64,000 nucleotides of DNA, taken from positions 124,001 to 188,000 of the forward strand of contig CACJKF010000001.1 in NCBI GenBank assembly GCA_902593905.1. The letters run 5' to 3'. Every line of letters starts with the position of its first letter. The stretch's first letter is position 1. Shown one piece after another: positions 1-10,537 of this stretch. Position numbers and translations under genes: made by a program. This DNA comes from an uncultured Pelagibacteraceae bacterium. Lineage in GTDB: Bacteria; Pseudomonadota; Alphaproteobacteria; Pelagibacterales; Pelagibacteraceae. The notes beneath the pieces are model-generated. The model searched no databases and was not told the origin of the DNA. It worked only from the letters and a program-made list of their open reading frames with translations.

Positions 1-1
1 A

Positions 2-196
2 AGAAATAGAGTTGCAATTATGAAAGATCAAAGTTTAAAAGAGTACACAGATTTAGAGTCTATAAAAAAAGAGATTGAGGATTCAAAAATCCTATTTAAA
101 AAAAATAATTGGCCTATTATCGATGTAACAAGAAAATCAGTAGAGGAAACAGCAGCGTCAATTTTAAAAATCATTGAAATAACCAAGAGCAAATGA
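2..196 (+). CDS. C-terminal fragment of pyruvate,phosphate dikinase/PEP synthase regulatory protein (PpsR/DUF299 family), truncated by window start
   Basis: Open frame from base 2, RNRVAIMKDQSLKEYTDLESIKKEI...WPIIDVTRKSVEETAASIL, ends TGA 194-196 overlapping the next ATG; IDVT..SVEETA motif typical of the family. Confidence 0.7.
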   Translation, partial: RNRVAIMKDQSLKEYTDLESIKKEIEDSKILFKKNNWPIIDVTRKSVEETAASILKIIEITKSK

Positions 197-777
197 AAAT
201 AATTTTAGCATCAAAAAGCGGAGTTAGAAAGAAAATATTAGATGATCACAATATTGATTGCGACGTGATAGTGTCAAATGTCGACGAAGACGAAGTGAAA
301 GAATCTTTATTAGCTGAAGGAGCAGACCCATTAATAGTTTCAAAAAACTTAGCAGAAATTAAATCGATTAAAGTAAGCAGTAAAAATCCTAATAGACTTG
401 TTTTAGGAGCAGATAGTGTGATTTCTCTAAATAATGAATTAATCAATAAACCAAAAACAAGAGAGGAGGGTTTGAAAATTTTAAAAAAACTAAATAATTC
501 AAAGCATTATCTTATTAGTTCTGTTTGTTTTTCGAAAAACGGAGCGATGATCTGGAATCACACTGACACTTCAGAATTAAAGATGAAAGAATTTTCAGAG
601 GATCAGCTATCACTATATTTAAGCAAGATTAAAACAGAAACATTATTAGCATATGGAGTTTATCAAGTTGAGGCGGATGGTTTTGAATTATTTGAATATA
701 TAAAAGGAGATCGAAATTCAATTATGGGTTTGCCAATAAAAGACATAATAAACTATATTAATAATTATAAAAAATGA
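193..777 (+). CDS. maf: Maf-like nucleotide pyrophosphatase
   Basis: ILASKSGVRKKIL N-terminus, GADSVI motif; precedes aroE-coaE-dnaQ as in other alphaproteobacteria. Confidence 0.9.
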   Translation: MKIILASKSGVRKKILDDHNIDCDVIVSNVDEDEVKESLLAEGADPLIVSKNLAEIKSIKVSSKNPNRLVLGADSVISLNNELINKPKTREEGLKILKKLNNSKHYLISSVCFSKNGAMIWNHTDTSELKMKEFSEDQLSLYLSKIKTETLLAYGVYQVEADGFELFEYIKGDRNSIMGLPIKDIINYINNYKK

Positions 778-1595
778 CAAAAAAATTTGGAATAATCGGC
801 AAGCCTATTCAACATTCTTTATCACCCATTCTTCATAATTATTGGTTTGAAAAATATAAAATTGATGCAAATTATTCAATTTTAGACGTAAACGAGAATC
901 ATCTAGCCGATATTGTGAAAAGAATTAAAAACAAAGATTTGACTGGCGTCAACGTAACCTTACCTTTTAAGCAAAAAATTGTCTCAAATGTTGATATACT
1001 TGTTAATGATGCAGAAATAACTCGCTCAGTTAATACTCTTTATCTTGATGAACAAGAAAAAGTTATTGGAGAAAATACAGACGTATTTGGATTACAAGCA
1101 GCGTATTTAAAAGAGGTGGAGGCGTCTTTAAATAAAAAAGCATTAATTATTGGAGCAGGCGGTGTTTCCCCATCAGTTATTCTATCATTACAAAAATCCG
1201 GATTAAAAGATATTTCCATTGTTAATAGAACAAAAGAAAAATGTATTTTTTTAAAGAAAAAATTCAAAAATCTTAAAATAATAGATTGGGAAAACCTCAA
1301 ATATGAAATTAAAGATTTTGATATTGTTGTCAACGCAACCAGTCTAGGATTAAAGGGGGGTGAAGATTTTGATTTTAATTTTGAACAAACAAAAACTAAT
1401 TTAATTTATATAGATACTATATATAATCCCCTTGAAACTAAAACTTTCAAATTTTTAAAAGATAAAGATATTAAAGTATACAACGGGCTTGATATGTTCA
1501 TTTATCAAGGACAGAAATCATTTTATTTATGGAACAAAGTTAATCCTGAAATAGATCAAAAATTAATAGAACTTTTAGTATCTAAACTTAAATGA
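774..1595 (+). CDS. aroE: Shikimate dehydrogenase
   Basis: GIIGKPIQHSLSPILHN, GVNVTLPFKQ, GAGGVSPSV motifs. Confidence 0.95.
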   Translation: MTKKFGIIGKPIQHSLSPILHNYWFEKYKIDANYSILDVNENHLADIVKRIKNKDLTGVNVTLPFKQKIVSNVDILVNDAEITRSVNTLYLDEQEKVIGENTDVFGLQAAYLKEVEASLNKKALIIGAGGVSPSVILSLQKSGLKDISIVNRTKEKCIFLKKKFKNLKIIDWENLKYEIKDFDIVVNATSLGLKGGEDFDFNFEQTKTNLIYIDTIYNPLETKTFKFLKDKDIKVYNGLDMFIYQGQKSFYLWNKVNPEIDQKLIELLVSKLK

Positions 1596-2158
1596 AAAAG
1601 ATAGGAATAACAGGATCTTTAGCCTCTGGCAAAACTTCAGCTAGTAAATTTTTGTCATACAAAAAAGGACCATTGTTCAGTGCTGATGTAATTGTTAAGA
1701 ACTTGTATACCAAAAGCAGTTTTAAGAAATTAATTAAAAAAAAACTAAATATCAAAAAAACCCAAAATTTAAAAAAGACATTGAAAAAGAAAATTTTAAT
1801 TGACAAGAATTATCTAAAAAATCTCGAGATAATTATTCATCCTTTGGTTAGAAAAGAAATGTTAAAATTTGCAAAAAAAAATGTTAAAAAAAAATTCGTA
1901 TTTTTCGAAATACCCTTACTAGTTGAGAACAAACTTATGAAAAAATTTGATGTGATATTTTTCATCAAGTCAAAAAAAAGCTCTAGATTAAAAAGATTTA
2001 TTAAAAAAGGAGGGAATAAAGATCTTTTCCAAATGCTTAATAATAAACAGTTAAATGATAAAAATAAAATCAAATATTGTGATCATACTGTATTGAATGA
2101 TAAAAGCTTAAAGGCTCTAAAAAAAAAATTATTAAACATATTTAGAAAATATGAATGA
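1592..2158 (+). CDS. coaE: Dephospho-CoA kinase
   Basis: P-loop GITGSLASGKTSASKFL, HPLVRKEM, FFEIPLLVE motifs; very lysine-rich. Confidence 0.9.
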   Translation: MKKIGITGSLASGKTSASKFLSYKKGPLFSADVIVKNLYTKSSFKKLIKKKLNIKKTQNLKKTLKKKILIDKNYLKNLEIIIHPLVRKEMLKFAKKNVKKKFVFFEIPLLVENKLMKKFDVIFFIKSKKSSRLKRFIKKGGNKDLFQMLNNKQLNDKNKIKYCDHTVLNDKSLKALKKKLLNIFRKYE

Positions 2159-2810
2159 AGTTTTCTTAGATACAGAAACAACAGGTTTGTCTTTCAAAGA
2201 TGGACACAAAATAGTTGAAATAGCCTGCGTTGAAACCAAAGATCTGGTCTTAACTGGTAGGGTTTTTCATAAATTAATAAACCCTCAAAGAGATATACCA
2301 GAAGAAGCATTCAAAGTTCATGGTTTCTCACAAAAATTTTTAAGTGATAAAGAAACTTTTGATAAAGTTTCAGATGAATTTTTAAATTTTGTTAAAGGAA
2401 AAAAAATAATCATTCATAATGCCCAATTTGATTTAGGTTTTTTAAATGGTGAGCTAAAAGCTATAAATAAAGATCTAGTTGATAAAAAACTTGTTATTGA
2501 CTCACTTGAATTAGCTAGGAGCAAATTTCCAGGAGCGTCGAATTCTTTGGACTCATTATGTAAAAAATTCAACATTGATCTTTCTAAGAGAACTAAGCAT
2601 AATGCTCTTTTAGATTGCGAATTATTAAGAGAAGTTTACATAAATTTACTTGATGCTAAAGAGCCGAAATTTAACCTTTCACTTAATAGCTTTGAACAAA
2701 ATATAGTTAAGAATAAAAGTTATAATAAAAAAGTCATAAATATTCCAGAGGCCGAGCTAGAAATGCACAAAGATTTTATTAAAAAAGAACTCAAAAAAAA
2801 TTTTTATTGA
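2151..2810 (+). CDS. dnaQ: DNA polymerase III epsilon subunit (3'-5' exonuclease)
   Basis: FLDTETTGL ExoI motif, HNAQFDLGFLN, KHNALLDCELL. Confidence 0.95.
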   Translation: MNEVFLDTETTGLSFKDGHKIVEIACVETKDLVLTGRVFHKLINPQRDIPEEAFKVHGFSQKFLSDKETFDKVSDEFLNFVKGKKIIIHNAQFDLGFLNGELKAINKDLVDKKLVIDSLELARSKFPGASNSLDSLCKKFNIDLSKRTKHNALLDCELLREVYINLLDAKEPKFNLSLNSFEQNIVKNKSYNKKVINIPEAELEMHKDFIKKELKKNFY

Positions 2811-3223
2811 ACTGTTCTCATGCTGTACAGTTTCTGAAAATCAACACTTTCACTAATTTTTATATCTTTAAAACCAGAATTTTCAAACAAACTTACAAAT
2901 ATTTTTCTTAGCTCACTGTAAATTTTTGAAGGTACATCTACAAGTATAATTTGTTCTATCTCCTTTTTACTTATTTTTTCTTTGGATAATTCAATGATAG
3001 TGGCATACACAATCTGAGTATTAATATTTTCAAAATCGTTTTTTGTAGGAGTTAAACTTAGAGAAATTAGTATTTCAATTATATTTTGCTCTAACTGATT
3101 GCTTTTAATATCTATATTTATTTTGTAGTTTGCAATGTTTTTTGAAAGTAAAAAGAATGTTTTAGCGTTAGGAATGTTAAAATTTAGATCTTTGATATAC
3201 TTGCCTATAATTTTATAGTTCAT
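2804..3223 (-). CDS. secB: SecB-like protein-export chaperone
   Basis: IGKYIKDLNFNIPNA N-terminus, C-terminal SESVDFQKLY; position between dnaQ and fxsA; divergent. Confidence 0.75.
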   Translation of the reverse strand: MNYKIIGKYIKDLNFNIPNAKTFFLLSKNIANYKINIDIKSNQLEQNIIEILISLSLTPTKNDFENINTQIVYATIIELSKEKISKKEIEQIILVDVPSKIYSELRKIFVSLFENSGFKDIKISESVDFQKLYSMRTVQ

Positions 3224-3635
3224 CTTTGTTTTTATTTACAATCTCACCATCTATCGTGCTAGTCTGTTTAGATTTTTTATTTACTGTAATTTTATTTTTA
3301 AAGATTAGTTTAAATAATATTTTTCTAGTAAAGGGTATTAACAATAAAAATCCAAAAAAATCAGTTAAAAAACCTGGAACTATTAATAGTAAAGCTGCAA
3401 ATGCTATTGAAGCCCCTGAAACCAATTCGTAAAATGGAGCTTTATTTTTATATAAATTAATTATTCCTGATCTCAACGTCTGAATGCCTTGTATTCTTGC
3501 GTAATAAATGCCTGTAATAGCAGTAAGAAAAATCAAAGCTATAGTGTTTAATGCGCCTATTTCACCCCCTATTTTGATCATCAGAAATATCTCTATAGCG
3601 GGAAGAACAATAAAAATTAGGAAAAATGTGTTCAT
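3213..3635 (-). CDS. fxsA: FxsA family membrane protein
   Basis: FLIFIVLPAIEIFLMIKIGGEIG...TGIYYARIQGIQTL...LLIVPGFLTDFFGFLLLIPFTR. Confidence 0.9.
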   Translation of the reverse strand: MNTFFLIFIVLPAIEIFLMIKIGGEIGALNTIALIFLTAITGIYYARIQGIQTLRSGIINLYKNKAPFYELVSGASIAFAALLLIVPGFLTDFFGFLLLIPFTRKILFKLIFKNKITVNKKSKQTSTIDGEIVNKNKDEL

Positions 3636-3661
3636 TTGTCTGATACAAAATTATATTATTC

Positions 3662-4282
3662 ATGTATATTTATCAAATTATGAGTAATAGTTTTGGTTAT
3701 TTAGATATAATTTTATTGGGTATGATTGCAGGATTTATAATTTTGCGATTAAGAAGCATTTTGGGAAGAAAAACTGGGCATGAGTCAAAGGTTTACCCTA
3801 GTTTTGCTGAAAAAAAATTCAATATACCTCAACAAGATACTAAACCAATCAAGCAAAATCTTGAAGTTTTAGAAGGTAAAGACAAAAAGGAATTTTTAAG
3901 AGGAGCTGAGATTGCCTACGAGAGCATTTTAACTGCCTTTGCTAATGGCGATCTTATAAAGTTGAAAGCTTTATTGACTCCAAATATGTTTTCCAATTTT
4001 TCAGAAGCAATTAAGATTAGAAATAAAGACAATATCAAATCCGAATTTACTTTTATTGGAGTTAAAGAGTCTTCTGTAGAAAAATATGAAAAAATTAAAG
4101 ATAATTTATTTGCGACAGTAAAATTTGTTGCAGAAGTAATCTCTGTAAAGAAAGATAAGAACAACAAAATAATCGAGGGAAATCCTGATAAAATTAAGTA
4201 CGTTACTGATAGCTGGAAATTTACGAAAAATGTAAATAATAAAAGTCCAAATTGGTATCTTTCTAAGATTATTAGTCAGTGA
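3662..4282 (+). CDS. Tim44-like domain protein (start may be ATG 3680)
   Basis: N-terminal TM, C-terminal Tim44-like fold sequence; adjacent to fxsA as in other alphaproteobacteria. Confidence 0.8.
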   Translation: MYIYQIMSNSFGYLDIILLGMIAGFIILRLRSILGRKTGHESKVYPSFAEKKFNIPQQDTKPIKQNLEVLEGKDKKEFLRGAEIAYESILTAFANGDLIKLKALLTPNMFSNFSEAIKIRNKDNIKSEFTFIGVKESSVEKYEKIKDNLFATVKFVAEVISVKKDKNNKIIEGNPDKIKYVTDSWKFTKNVNNKSPNWYLSKIISQ

Positions 4283-4698
4283 ATAGAAAGAAAGATATTT
4301 CGAAGGAAGATATAAAAACCTGGGAAGAGTATACAAAAAATCCTTCCGACATTTACGATAAAGATGAGAAAAGTTCTAAAGAATCTAGTATAAAAAACAG
4401 ATTTAAATTTGACCTTCATGGTTTCACCCTTGATGATGCTAACGATAAAGTAAGGGAAATTATTCTTTCATGTATAAAAAATAAGTTTAAAGAAATTCTA
4501 TTCATCACAGGAAAAGGTCTTCATTCTAAAAATGAGAAAGATATCTATACTTCTAAAGACTTAGGAAAATTAAAATTTTCTGTTCCTGAATATATACGAA
4601 CAAACACCCAACTTAGCAATCATATTTTATCAATTAAAGAAGCCGACATAAAAGATGGCGGAGCGGGTGCGATATTAGTTAAACTAAGAAATTTATAA
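4279..4698 (+). CDS. Smr domain protein
   Basis: [11 protein letters not shown]...[11 protein letters not shown]...[11 protein letters not shown]. Confidence 0.9.
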   Translation: MNRKKDISKEDIKTWEEYTKNPSDIYDKDEKSSKESSIKNRFKFDLHGFTLDDANDKVREIILSCIKNKFKEILFITGKGLHSKNEKDIYTSKDLGKLKFSVPEYIRTNTQLSNHILSIKEADIKDGGAGAILVKLRNL

Positions 4699-6069
4699 AA
4701 TAAATTTCGATAAATCAGTATCTTTTACTAAATTACCCAAGTTATTTTGTACAAATTCTTTATCTACTGTAATAGTTTCTCCAGCTTTATCGGTCGCATT
4801 GAAACTAATTTCGTCCAAAACTTTTTCTATAATTGTGTGAAGTCTTCTTGCCCCAATGTTTTCCACCGAAGAGTTTACCTCTGCCGAAATTTTGGCTAGC
4901 ATATCTATTCCATCCTCAGAAAATTCAAGATTAACGTCTTCAGTTTTTAGTAAAGCTTTGTATTGTTTAATTAAACTATTATCTGGTTCTTTTAAAATCC
5001 TCTTAAAATCGTCCTCATTTAAAGCGTTCAATTCTACTCTGATTGGTAATCTACCCTGCAGCTCTGGCAAAAGATCAGATGGTTTTGCTAGTTGAAAAGC
5101 ACCTGAAGCAATAAATAAGATATGATCAGTTTTAATTGGCCCGTGCTTAGTGCTCACAGTTGTGCCTTCAATTAAAGGCAACAAATCTCTTTGCACACCT
5201 TCTCTTGAAACATCTCCGCCCACCCTATCACTTCTTGCTGAAACCTTATCAATTTCATCTAAAAAAACGATACCGTTTTCTTCAGTTGCTCTCTTAGCTT
5301 CTTTAATTATCTTGTCTTCCTCAATCATTTTATCAGACTCTTGAGCAACTAAAATTCCATGGGACTCTTTAACAGTCATTTTTTTCTTTTTACCTTTTTT
5401 ATTACCCATAGATTTTCCAAGGATATCTCCTAGATTTACCATACCAACGTTTCCTCCGGGCATACCAGGTATTTCAAAACTTTGTAATCCAGAAGATGTG
5501 TCCTGCACCTCTATTTCAATTTCGTTATTATCTAAGTCGCCATTTCTTAGTCTTTTTCTAAAACTTTCTCTTGTTGCAACACTTGCTTTGTTTCCCACTA
5601 AAGCATCTAAAACTTTTTCCTCTGCCTTTAATTCAGCCTTAGCTTTTACTTCTTTTCTTTTTCTCTCTCTTTCCATTGCAATAGCAATTTCTATTAAATC
5701 TCTGACGATTTGTTCTACATCTCTACCTACATACCCAACTTCAGTAAATCTTGTTGCCTCAACTTTTATGAAAGGTGCTTCAGCTAATCTAGAGAGTCTT
5801 CTTGATATTTCAGTTTTCCCTACTCCAGTTGGACCAATCATAAGTATATTTTTTGGTAACACTTCGTCTCTCATCTCGTCGGTAAGAGCCTGCCTTCTCC
5901 ATCTATTCCTTAATGCAACAGCAACAGCTTTTTTTGCTTCCTTTTGACCAATTACATATCTATCAAGCTCTGAAACTATTTCTCTTGGAGAAAGAGCGCT
6001 AACCTTTGAGCTATCAGCTTTAGATCCCTTAACGAGTTTTAAATTTATATCTTTTTTTGATTTAGGCAT
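4693..6069 (-). CDS. hslU: ATP-dependent protease ATPase subunit HslU
   Basis: [52 protein letters not shown]. Confidence 0.98.
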   Translation of the reverse strand: MPKSKKDINLKLVKGSKADSSKVSALSPREIVSELDRYVIGQKEAKKAVAVALRNRWRRQALTDEMRDEVLPKNILMIGPTGVGKTEISRRLSRLAEAPFIKVEATRFTEVGYVGRDVEQIVRDLIEIAIAMERERKRKEVKAKAELKAEEKVLDALVGNKASVATRESFRKRLRNGDLDNNEIEIEVQDTSSGLQSFEIPGMPGGNVGMVNLGDILGKSMGNKKGKKKKMTVKESHGILVAQESDKMIEEDKIIKEAKRATEENGIVFLDEIDKVSARSDRVGGDVSREGVQRDLLPLIEGTTVSTKHGPIKTDHILFIASGAFQLAKPSDLLPELQGRLPIRVELNALNEDDFKRILKEPDNSLIKQYKALLKTEDVNLEFSEDGIDMLAKISAEVNSSVENIGARRLHTIIEKVLDEISFNATDKAGETITVDKEFVQNNLGNLVKDTDLSKFIL

Positions 6070-6609
6070 TTAAATTTTTTCCATTGTTACATTATTGTTC
6101 GTAAACACGCAGATGTCTGAGGCTACTTTTAATGCTTTTCTTGCTATCTCCTCTGCTTTCATATCAGTCTCGATTAATACCTTTGCAGCTGCAAGGGCGT
6201 AGTTTCCTCCTGATCCAATTCCTATTATTCCATCTTCTGGTTCTAAAACATCACCAGTTCCAGAAATTATAAAGCTATGATTTTTATCTGCAACTGCCAT
6301 TAATGCTTCTAATCTTCTTAAAAATTTGTCACTTCTCCAATCTTTAGCCAACTCAACAGCTGCTCTTTGTAAGTTGCCGGCATGTTTTTCTAATTTTGCC
6401 TCGAGTCTTTCAAATAAAGTTAAAGCGTCTGCAGTAGAGCCAGCAAATCCTGCGATTACTCCTCTGCTCTCAATTTTTCTAACTTTCTTGGCTTTACTTT
6501 TTAAAACTGTATTACCAAGACTGACTTGACCGTCACCTGCTACAATGGTTTCCCCACCTTTTCTAAGAAGGACAATTGTAGTACCATGCCATTTTTCAGC
6601 TGTATTCAT
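6070..6609 (-). CDS. hslV: ATP-dependent protease peptidase subunit HslV
   Basis: [38 protein letters not shown]. Confidence 0.98.
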   Translation of the reverse strand: MNTAEKWHGTTIVLLRKGGETIVAGDGQVSLGNTVLKSKAKKVRKIESRGVIAGFAGSTADALTLFERLEAKLEKHAGNLQRAAVELAKDWRSDKFLRRLEALMAVADKNHSFIISGTGDVLEPEDGIIGIGSGGNYALAAAKVLIETDMKAEEIARKALKVASDICVFTNNNVTMEKI

Positions 6610-6705
6610 GGAGTTATATGTGGAGATTAATTTGCAATCTTCAATAGTGATTTATTGATAAAATGACCAATTAAATATATATCAAAGGTAAATCAGGCAT
6701 AGTTT

Positions 6706-7296
6706 ATGAGCAGAAAAGCAAAAATAACTAGGAAAACAAAAGAGACCAGTATTTCTGTCGCGGTTAATTTAGACGGCAAAGGAAAGTATAAAATTAAAAC
6801 TGGAATAGGTTTCTTAGATCATATGTTGGAGCAATTATCAAAACACTCTCTAATAGACTTAGAAGTGAAAGCAAAAGGTGACACACATATAGATTTACAT
6901 CACACTACTGAGGATACAGGTATAGCAATTGGTGAGGCTATTAAAAAAGCAGCAGGTAATAGAAAAGGAATTACACGTTACGCCTCAACAATGATTCCTA
7001 TGGATGAAACTTTAAGCCGAGTTTCTATAGATGTATCAAATAGACCTTATTTAATCTGGAAAGTTAATTTACCTGTAGAAAAATTAGGTGAGATGGATAC
7101 AGAATTATTTAAAGAGTGGTTCCAAGCTTTTTCACAATCAGCTGGAGTTACTTTACACATTGAAAATATTTATGGTGAGAATAGTCACCACAAGATTGAG
7201 TCATGTTACAAAGGTTTAGCTAGATCATTAAAAGATGCTCTAGCAATAGATAAGAGAATTAAAAACTCTATACCTTCGACAAAAGGCTCTATTTAA
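6706..7296 (+). CDS. hisB: Imidazoleglycerol-phosphate dehydratase
   Basis: [36 protein letters not shown]. Confidence 0.97.
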   Translation: MSRKAKITRKTKETSISVAVNLDGKGKYKIKTGIGFLDHMLEQLSKHSLIDLEVKAKGDTHIDLHHTTEDTGIAIGEAIKKAAGNRKGITRYASTMIPMDETLSRVSIDVSNRPYLIWKVNLPVEKLGEMDTELFKEWFQAFSQSAGVTLHIENIYGENSHHKIESCYKGLARSLKDALAIDKRIKNSIPSTKGSI

Positions 7297-7301
7297 AATT
7301 G

Positions 7302-7928
7302 ATGAACGTCACAATTGTTGACTACCAATCGGGCAATATAAGCTCTGTCATAAATTCTTTTACAGAGGTTGCTAAAGGTAAAGTTAATCTAGAAGTAACT
7401 TCAGATATAAAAAAAATTAAATCTAGCGATAAGATCGTTTTACCAGGCCAAGGTTCTTTTAAAAGCTGTGTAGACTCTCTAAACAGTATCAATGGTTTGG
7501 TTGAAACGCTTAAAGAATTTGCGATTACAAATAAAAAACCTTTATTAGGTATCTGTGTAGGCTTACAAATGTTCGCAGATGTTGGTTATGAGGAAGCAGA
7601 AACTGAAGGACTAGGTTGGATTCCTGGAAAAGTTTCTAGAATTGATAATCAAAAAGGAAAATTTAAACTCCCACACATTGGTTGGAATGAAATTGAAATT
7701 CAAAAAGAAAGTAAAATATTTAAAGATATAAAAAATAAATCTCATATGTATTTCGTTCACAGTTTTGAGTTTATTCCTGAAGATCCATCAGTTATTTCAG
7801 CAACAACAGACTATTCATCAAAAATTGTCTGTGCTGTTGAAAGAGATAATTTATTTGGAACTCAGTTTCACCCTGAGAAGAGTGATAAAATCGGATTAAA
7901 AGTAATTGATAATTTTTTAAAACTATAA
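7302..7928 (+). CDS. hisH: Imidazole glycerol phosphate synthase, glutaminase subunit (ORF track starts at TTG 7299; ATG at 7302)
   Basis: VDYQSGNISSV, PLLGICVGLQMF, GTQFHPEKS. Confidence 0.96.
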   Translation: MNVTIVDYQSGNISSVINSFTEVAKGKVNLEVTSDIKKIKSSDKIVLPGQGSFKSCVDSLNSINGLVETLKEFAITNKKPLLGICVGLQMFADVGYEEAETEGLGWIPGKVSRIDNQKGKFKLPHIGWNEIEIQKESKIFKDIKNKSHMYFVHSFEFIPEDPSVISATTDYSSKIVCAVERDNLFGTQFHPEKSDKIGLKVIDNFLKL

Positions 7929-8653
7929 TGAAAATATTTCCTGCTATAGATATAAAAGACAAGAAATGCGTAAGATTAATCAAAGGAGACTTTGAAAACA
8001 AAACGGAATACGAAATTTCACCTATTGATCAAGCAGGTAAATATAAAGATCATGGCTTTAAAAATTTACACATTGTTGATTTGGATGGTGCACTAACTGG
8101 AAAGACGGTTAACTTAGATATTATTAAAGAAATAGTTAGTAAATACGATTTAAAAATTGAAATAGGTGGCGGTGTAAGATCTCTCGATAGTATTACGCAA
8201 TATATTGATGCAGGTGTTGAGAAGGTAATTTTAGGGAGTGGTGCTATTAAAAATAAAGAACTTTTAAAGGAGGCCTGCAAAAAATTTAAAGGTCGAATTG
8301 CTTTAGGATTAGATGCAAAGGATGGAAATCTTTCTGTGTCAGGTTGGAAAGAAAATCTAAATGTTAAAACCATAGACTTTCTCAAAGATGTAAACAATTA
8401 TGGAGTTAGCCGAATTATTTTTACAGATATTAATAGAGATGGAATGAAGAATAGCCCTAACTTTAATGAGACGGTTAAAATTGCAGAGATTTCTAATTGT
8501 CCTGTTGTGATTTCAGGGGGCGTTTCTTCAATAAATGATATTAAGAAAGCCAAAGACTTAAATAATAAAAAAATTGAAGGTATCATTGTTGGTAAAGCTA
8601 TTTATGATGGCGATATTAAACTAGAAGAGTTAGCAAAGGAGATCGATGCTTAA
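7928..8653 (+). CDS. hisA: Phosphoribosylformimino-5-aminoimidazole carboxamide ribotide isomerase
   Basis: [36 protein letters not shown]. Confidence 0.97.
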   Translation: MKIFPAIDIKDKKCVRLIKGDFENKTEYEISPIDQAGKYKDHGFKNLHIVDLDGALTGKTVNLDIIKEIVSKYDLKIEIGGGVRSLDSITQYIDAGVEKVILGSGAIKNKELLKEACKKFKGRIALGLDAKDGNLSVSGWKENLNVKTIDFLKDVNNYGVSRIIFTDINRDGMKNSPNFNETVKIAEISNCPVVISGGVSSINDIKKAKDLNNKKIEGIIVGKAIYDGDIKLEELAKEIDA

Positions 8654-9404
8654 AAATAGAATTATACCTTGTCTTGATGTTAAGAACGGAAGAGTAGTTA
8701 AAGGTATAAACTTTGTTGAATTAAAAGATGCTGGAGATCCAGTCGAACAAGCTAAGATTTACAGTGACGGTGGAGCTGATGAGATTTGTTTTTTAGATAT
8801 TACCGCATCTAATGAAAACAGAGAGACAATTATTGATATTGTAAGAAAAACTGCCAAAGAATGTTTTGTTCCTTTAACTGTCGGTGGCGGAGTTAGAACT
8901 ATACAAAATATTACTGATTTGTTATTAGCTGGTGCAGATAAAGTTTCTATTAATACAGCAGCAGTTAAAGACGTTAGTTTTGTAAAAGAAGCGTCTAAAA
9001 AATTTGGTTCTCAATGTATTGTTGTAGCTATCGATGCTAAAAAAGTTTCAGATAATAAATGGGAAGTCTTTACTCATGGTGGAAGAAACAAAACAGGTAT
9101 TGATGCTGTTGAATTCGCTAAACAAGTGGAAACAAATGGAGCAGGAGAAATTTTACTAACTTCTATGGATAGAGATGGAACTAAGTCTGGTTATGATGTT
9201 GAATTATTAAAAGTAATTACAGATAAAACTAATATTCCTGTTATTGCTTCTGGTGGTGTAGGAACTTTAGATCATCTATACGATGGTATAGTTAAAGGTG
9301 GAGCGAGTGCAGTTTTAGCAGCTTCTATCTTTCATTATGGCGAACATAAAATCAAAGATGCTAAAGAATATTTGAATTCTAAAAATGTATCAGTAAGGTT
9401 ATAA
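8646..9404 (+). CDS. hisF: Imidazole glycerol phosphate synthase, cyclase subunit
   Basis: [39 protein letters not shown]. Confidence 0.98.
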   Translation: MLKNRIIPCLDVKNGRVVKGINFVELKDAGDPVEQAKIYSDGGADEICFLDITASNENRETIIDIVRKTAKECFVPLTVGGGVRTIQNITDLLLAGADKVSINTAAVKDVSFVKEASKKFGSQCIVVAIDAKKVSDNKWEVFTHGGRNKTGIDAVEFAKQVETNGAGEILLTSMDRDGTKSGYDVELLKVITDKTNIPVIASGGVGTLDHLYDGIVKGGASAVLAASIFHYGEHKIKDAKEYLNSKNVSVRL

Positions 9405-9405
9405 A

Positions 9406-9678
9406 ATGTTTGAAAACTTGGAACAATTAATCAAAACAATCAGAGAGAGAAAAAATTCTTCTCCTGACAAATCTTATACAAACAAACTTTTGAATGACAA
9501 AAACTTAAGTGTTTCAAAAGTAAAAGAGGAAGTAGGTGAATTAATAGAATCTGTGGAAAAAAATTCAAATAAGATACACGAAGCTGCTGATGTAGTTTAT
9601 CATTTGATGGTTTACTTGGAGGCTAATAATATAAAAATTGAAGATGTGATGAGCGAACTTAAGAAAAGGCAAAAATGA
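9406..9678 (+). CDS. hisE: Phosphoribosyl-ATP pyrophosphatase
   Basis: KVKEEVGELIES, EAADVVYHLMVYL. Confidence 0.93.
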   Translation: MFENLEQLIKTIRERKNSSPDKSYTNKLLNDKNLSVSKVKEEVGELIESVEKNSNKIHEAADVVYHLMVYLEANNIKIEDVMSELKKRQK

Positions 9679-10031
9679 GTTACGATAAGAACAATATATT
9701 TGCAAAGATTTTAAGAGGAGAAATCCCGTGTAAAAAGGTTTATGAAAATGATCATGTTTTAGCTTTTCATGATATTAATCCTCAAAAGAAAGTTCATGTT
9801 TTAGTTATTCCCAAAGGTGAATACGTAGATCTTAATGATTTTAACAACAAAGCTTCAGACAAAGAAATTGTAGAGTTAAATAAAGCCGTGACACATGTTG
9901 CAAACTTAATGGGAGCAAAAGACAAAGGGTATCGAGCTTTAACTAATATAGGAAGTGATGGTGGTCAGGAAGTTCCTCATTTACACTATCATATATTTGC
10001 AGGTGAAAAGATCGGAAAGATGGTCAGCTGA
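9675..10031 (+). CDS. HIT family hydrolase
   Basis: IFAKILRGEIPCKKVYEND, HLHYHIFAG (HxHxH). Confidence 0.95.
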   Translation: MSYDKNNIFAKILRGEIPCKKVYENDHVLAFHDINPQKKVHVLVIPKGEYVDLNDFNNKASDKEIVELNKAVTHVANLMGAKDKGYRALTNIGSDGGQEVPHLHYHIFAGEKIGKMVS

Positions 10032-10537
10032 TGGTTTCAAGAGTAAAAAGATATTTTTTAGAAATTAGAGATTTTTCAAAAACAGTTGATTTAAATCTTC
10101 CAGAAAATTTTCAAATTATTTTGGACGATAAAGATAATTTTCATTTAAATAGATTTTTTTATAAACAAATAGGCGTAGATCATTACTGGAGAGATAGATT
10201 ACTTTGGTCTGATAGTGAATGGGTAAAGTATGTTACAAATAAAAACTTAGAAACACATGTTCTAAAAAAAGGTGAAGATCTAGTAGGATATTACGAACAA
10301 GAATATCATCCTGGATCAAATGAGGTAGAGCTTATCAATCTAGGAGTACTAAAAGAATTCAGAGGATTGAAGCTTGGTTCAACACTTGTAAATCATGCTA
10401 TTGCAAGTGCATCAAGAAAAAATCCTGAAAGAATGTGGGTTCATACTTGTAGTTTAGACCATAAACATGCATTACAAAATTATAAATCTAAAGGTTTTGA
10501 AATTTTTAAAGAAGAAGAAATTGATTTTGTAGCTTAG
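10031..10537 (+). CDS. GNAT family N-acetyltransferase
   Basis: NLGVLKEFRGLKLGSTLVNHAIASA, KSKGFEIF. Confidence 0.85.
   Translation: MVSRVKRYFLEIRDFSKTVDLNLPENFQIILDDKDNFHLNRFFYKQIGVDHYWRDRLLWSDSEWVKYVTNKNLETHVLKKGEDLVGYYEQEYHPGSNEVELINLGVLKEFRGLKLGSTLVNHAIASASRKNPERMWVHTCSLDHKHALQNYKSKGFEIFKEEEIDFVA

Noticed and set aside
5498-5947. Long antisense ORF (149 aa) opposite hslU
   Set aside because: Ser/Leu-rich shadow ORF antisense to a highly conserved gene; no recognisable domain
6615-6645. RpoH-like box upstream of hslV (minus strand ATTGAAG-N16-CACATATA)
   Set aside because: Weak match, long spacer, and the -10 would place the TSS at the hslV ATG; not reported without TSS data
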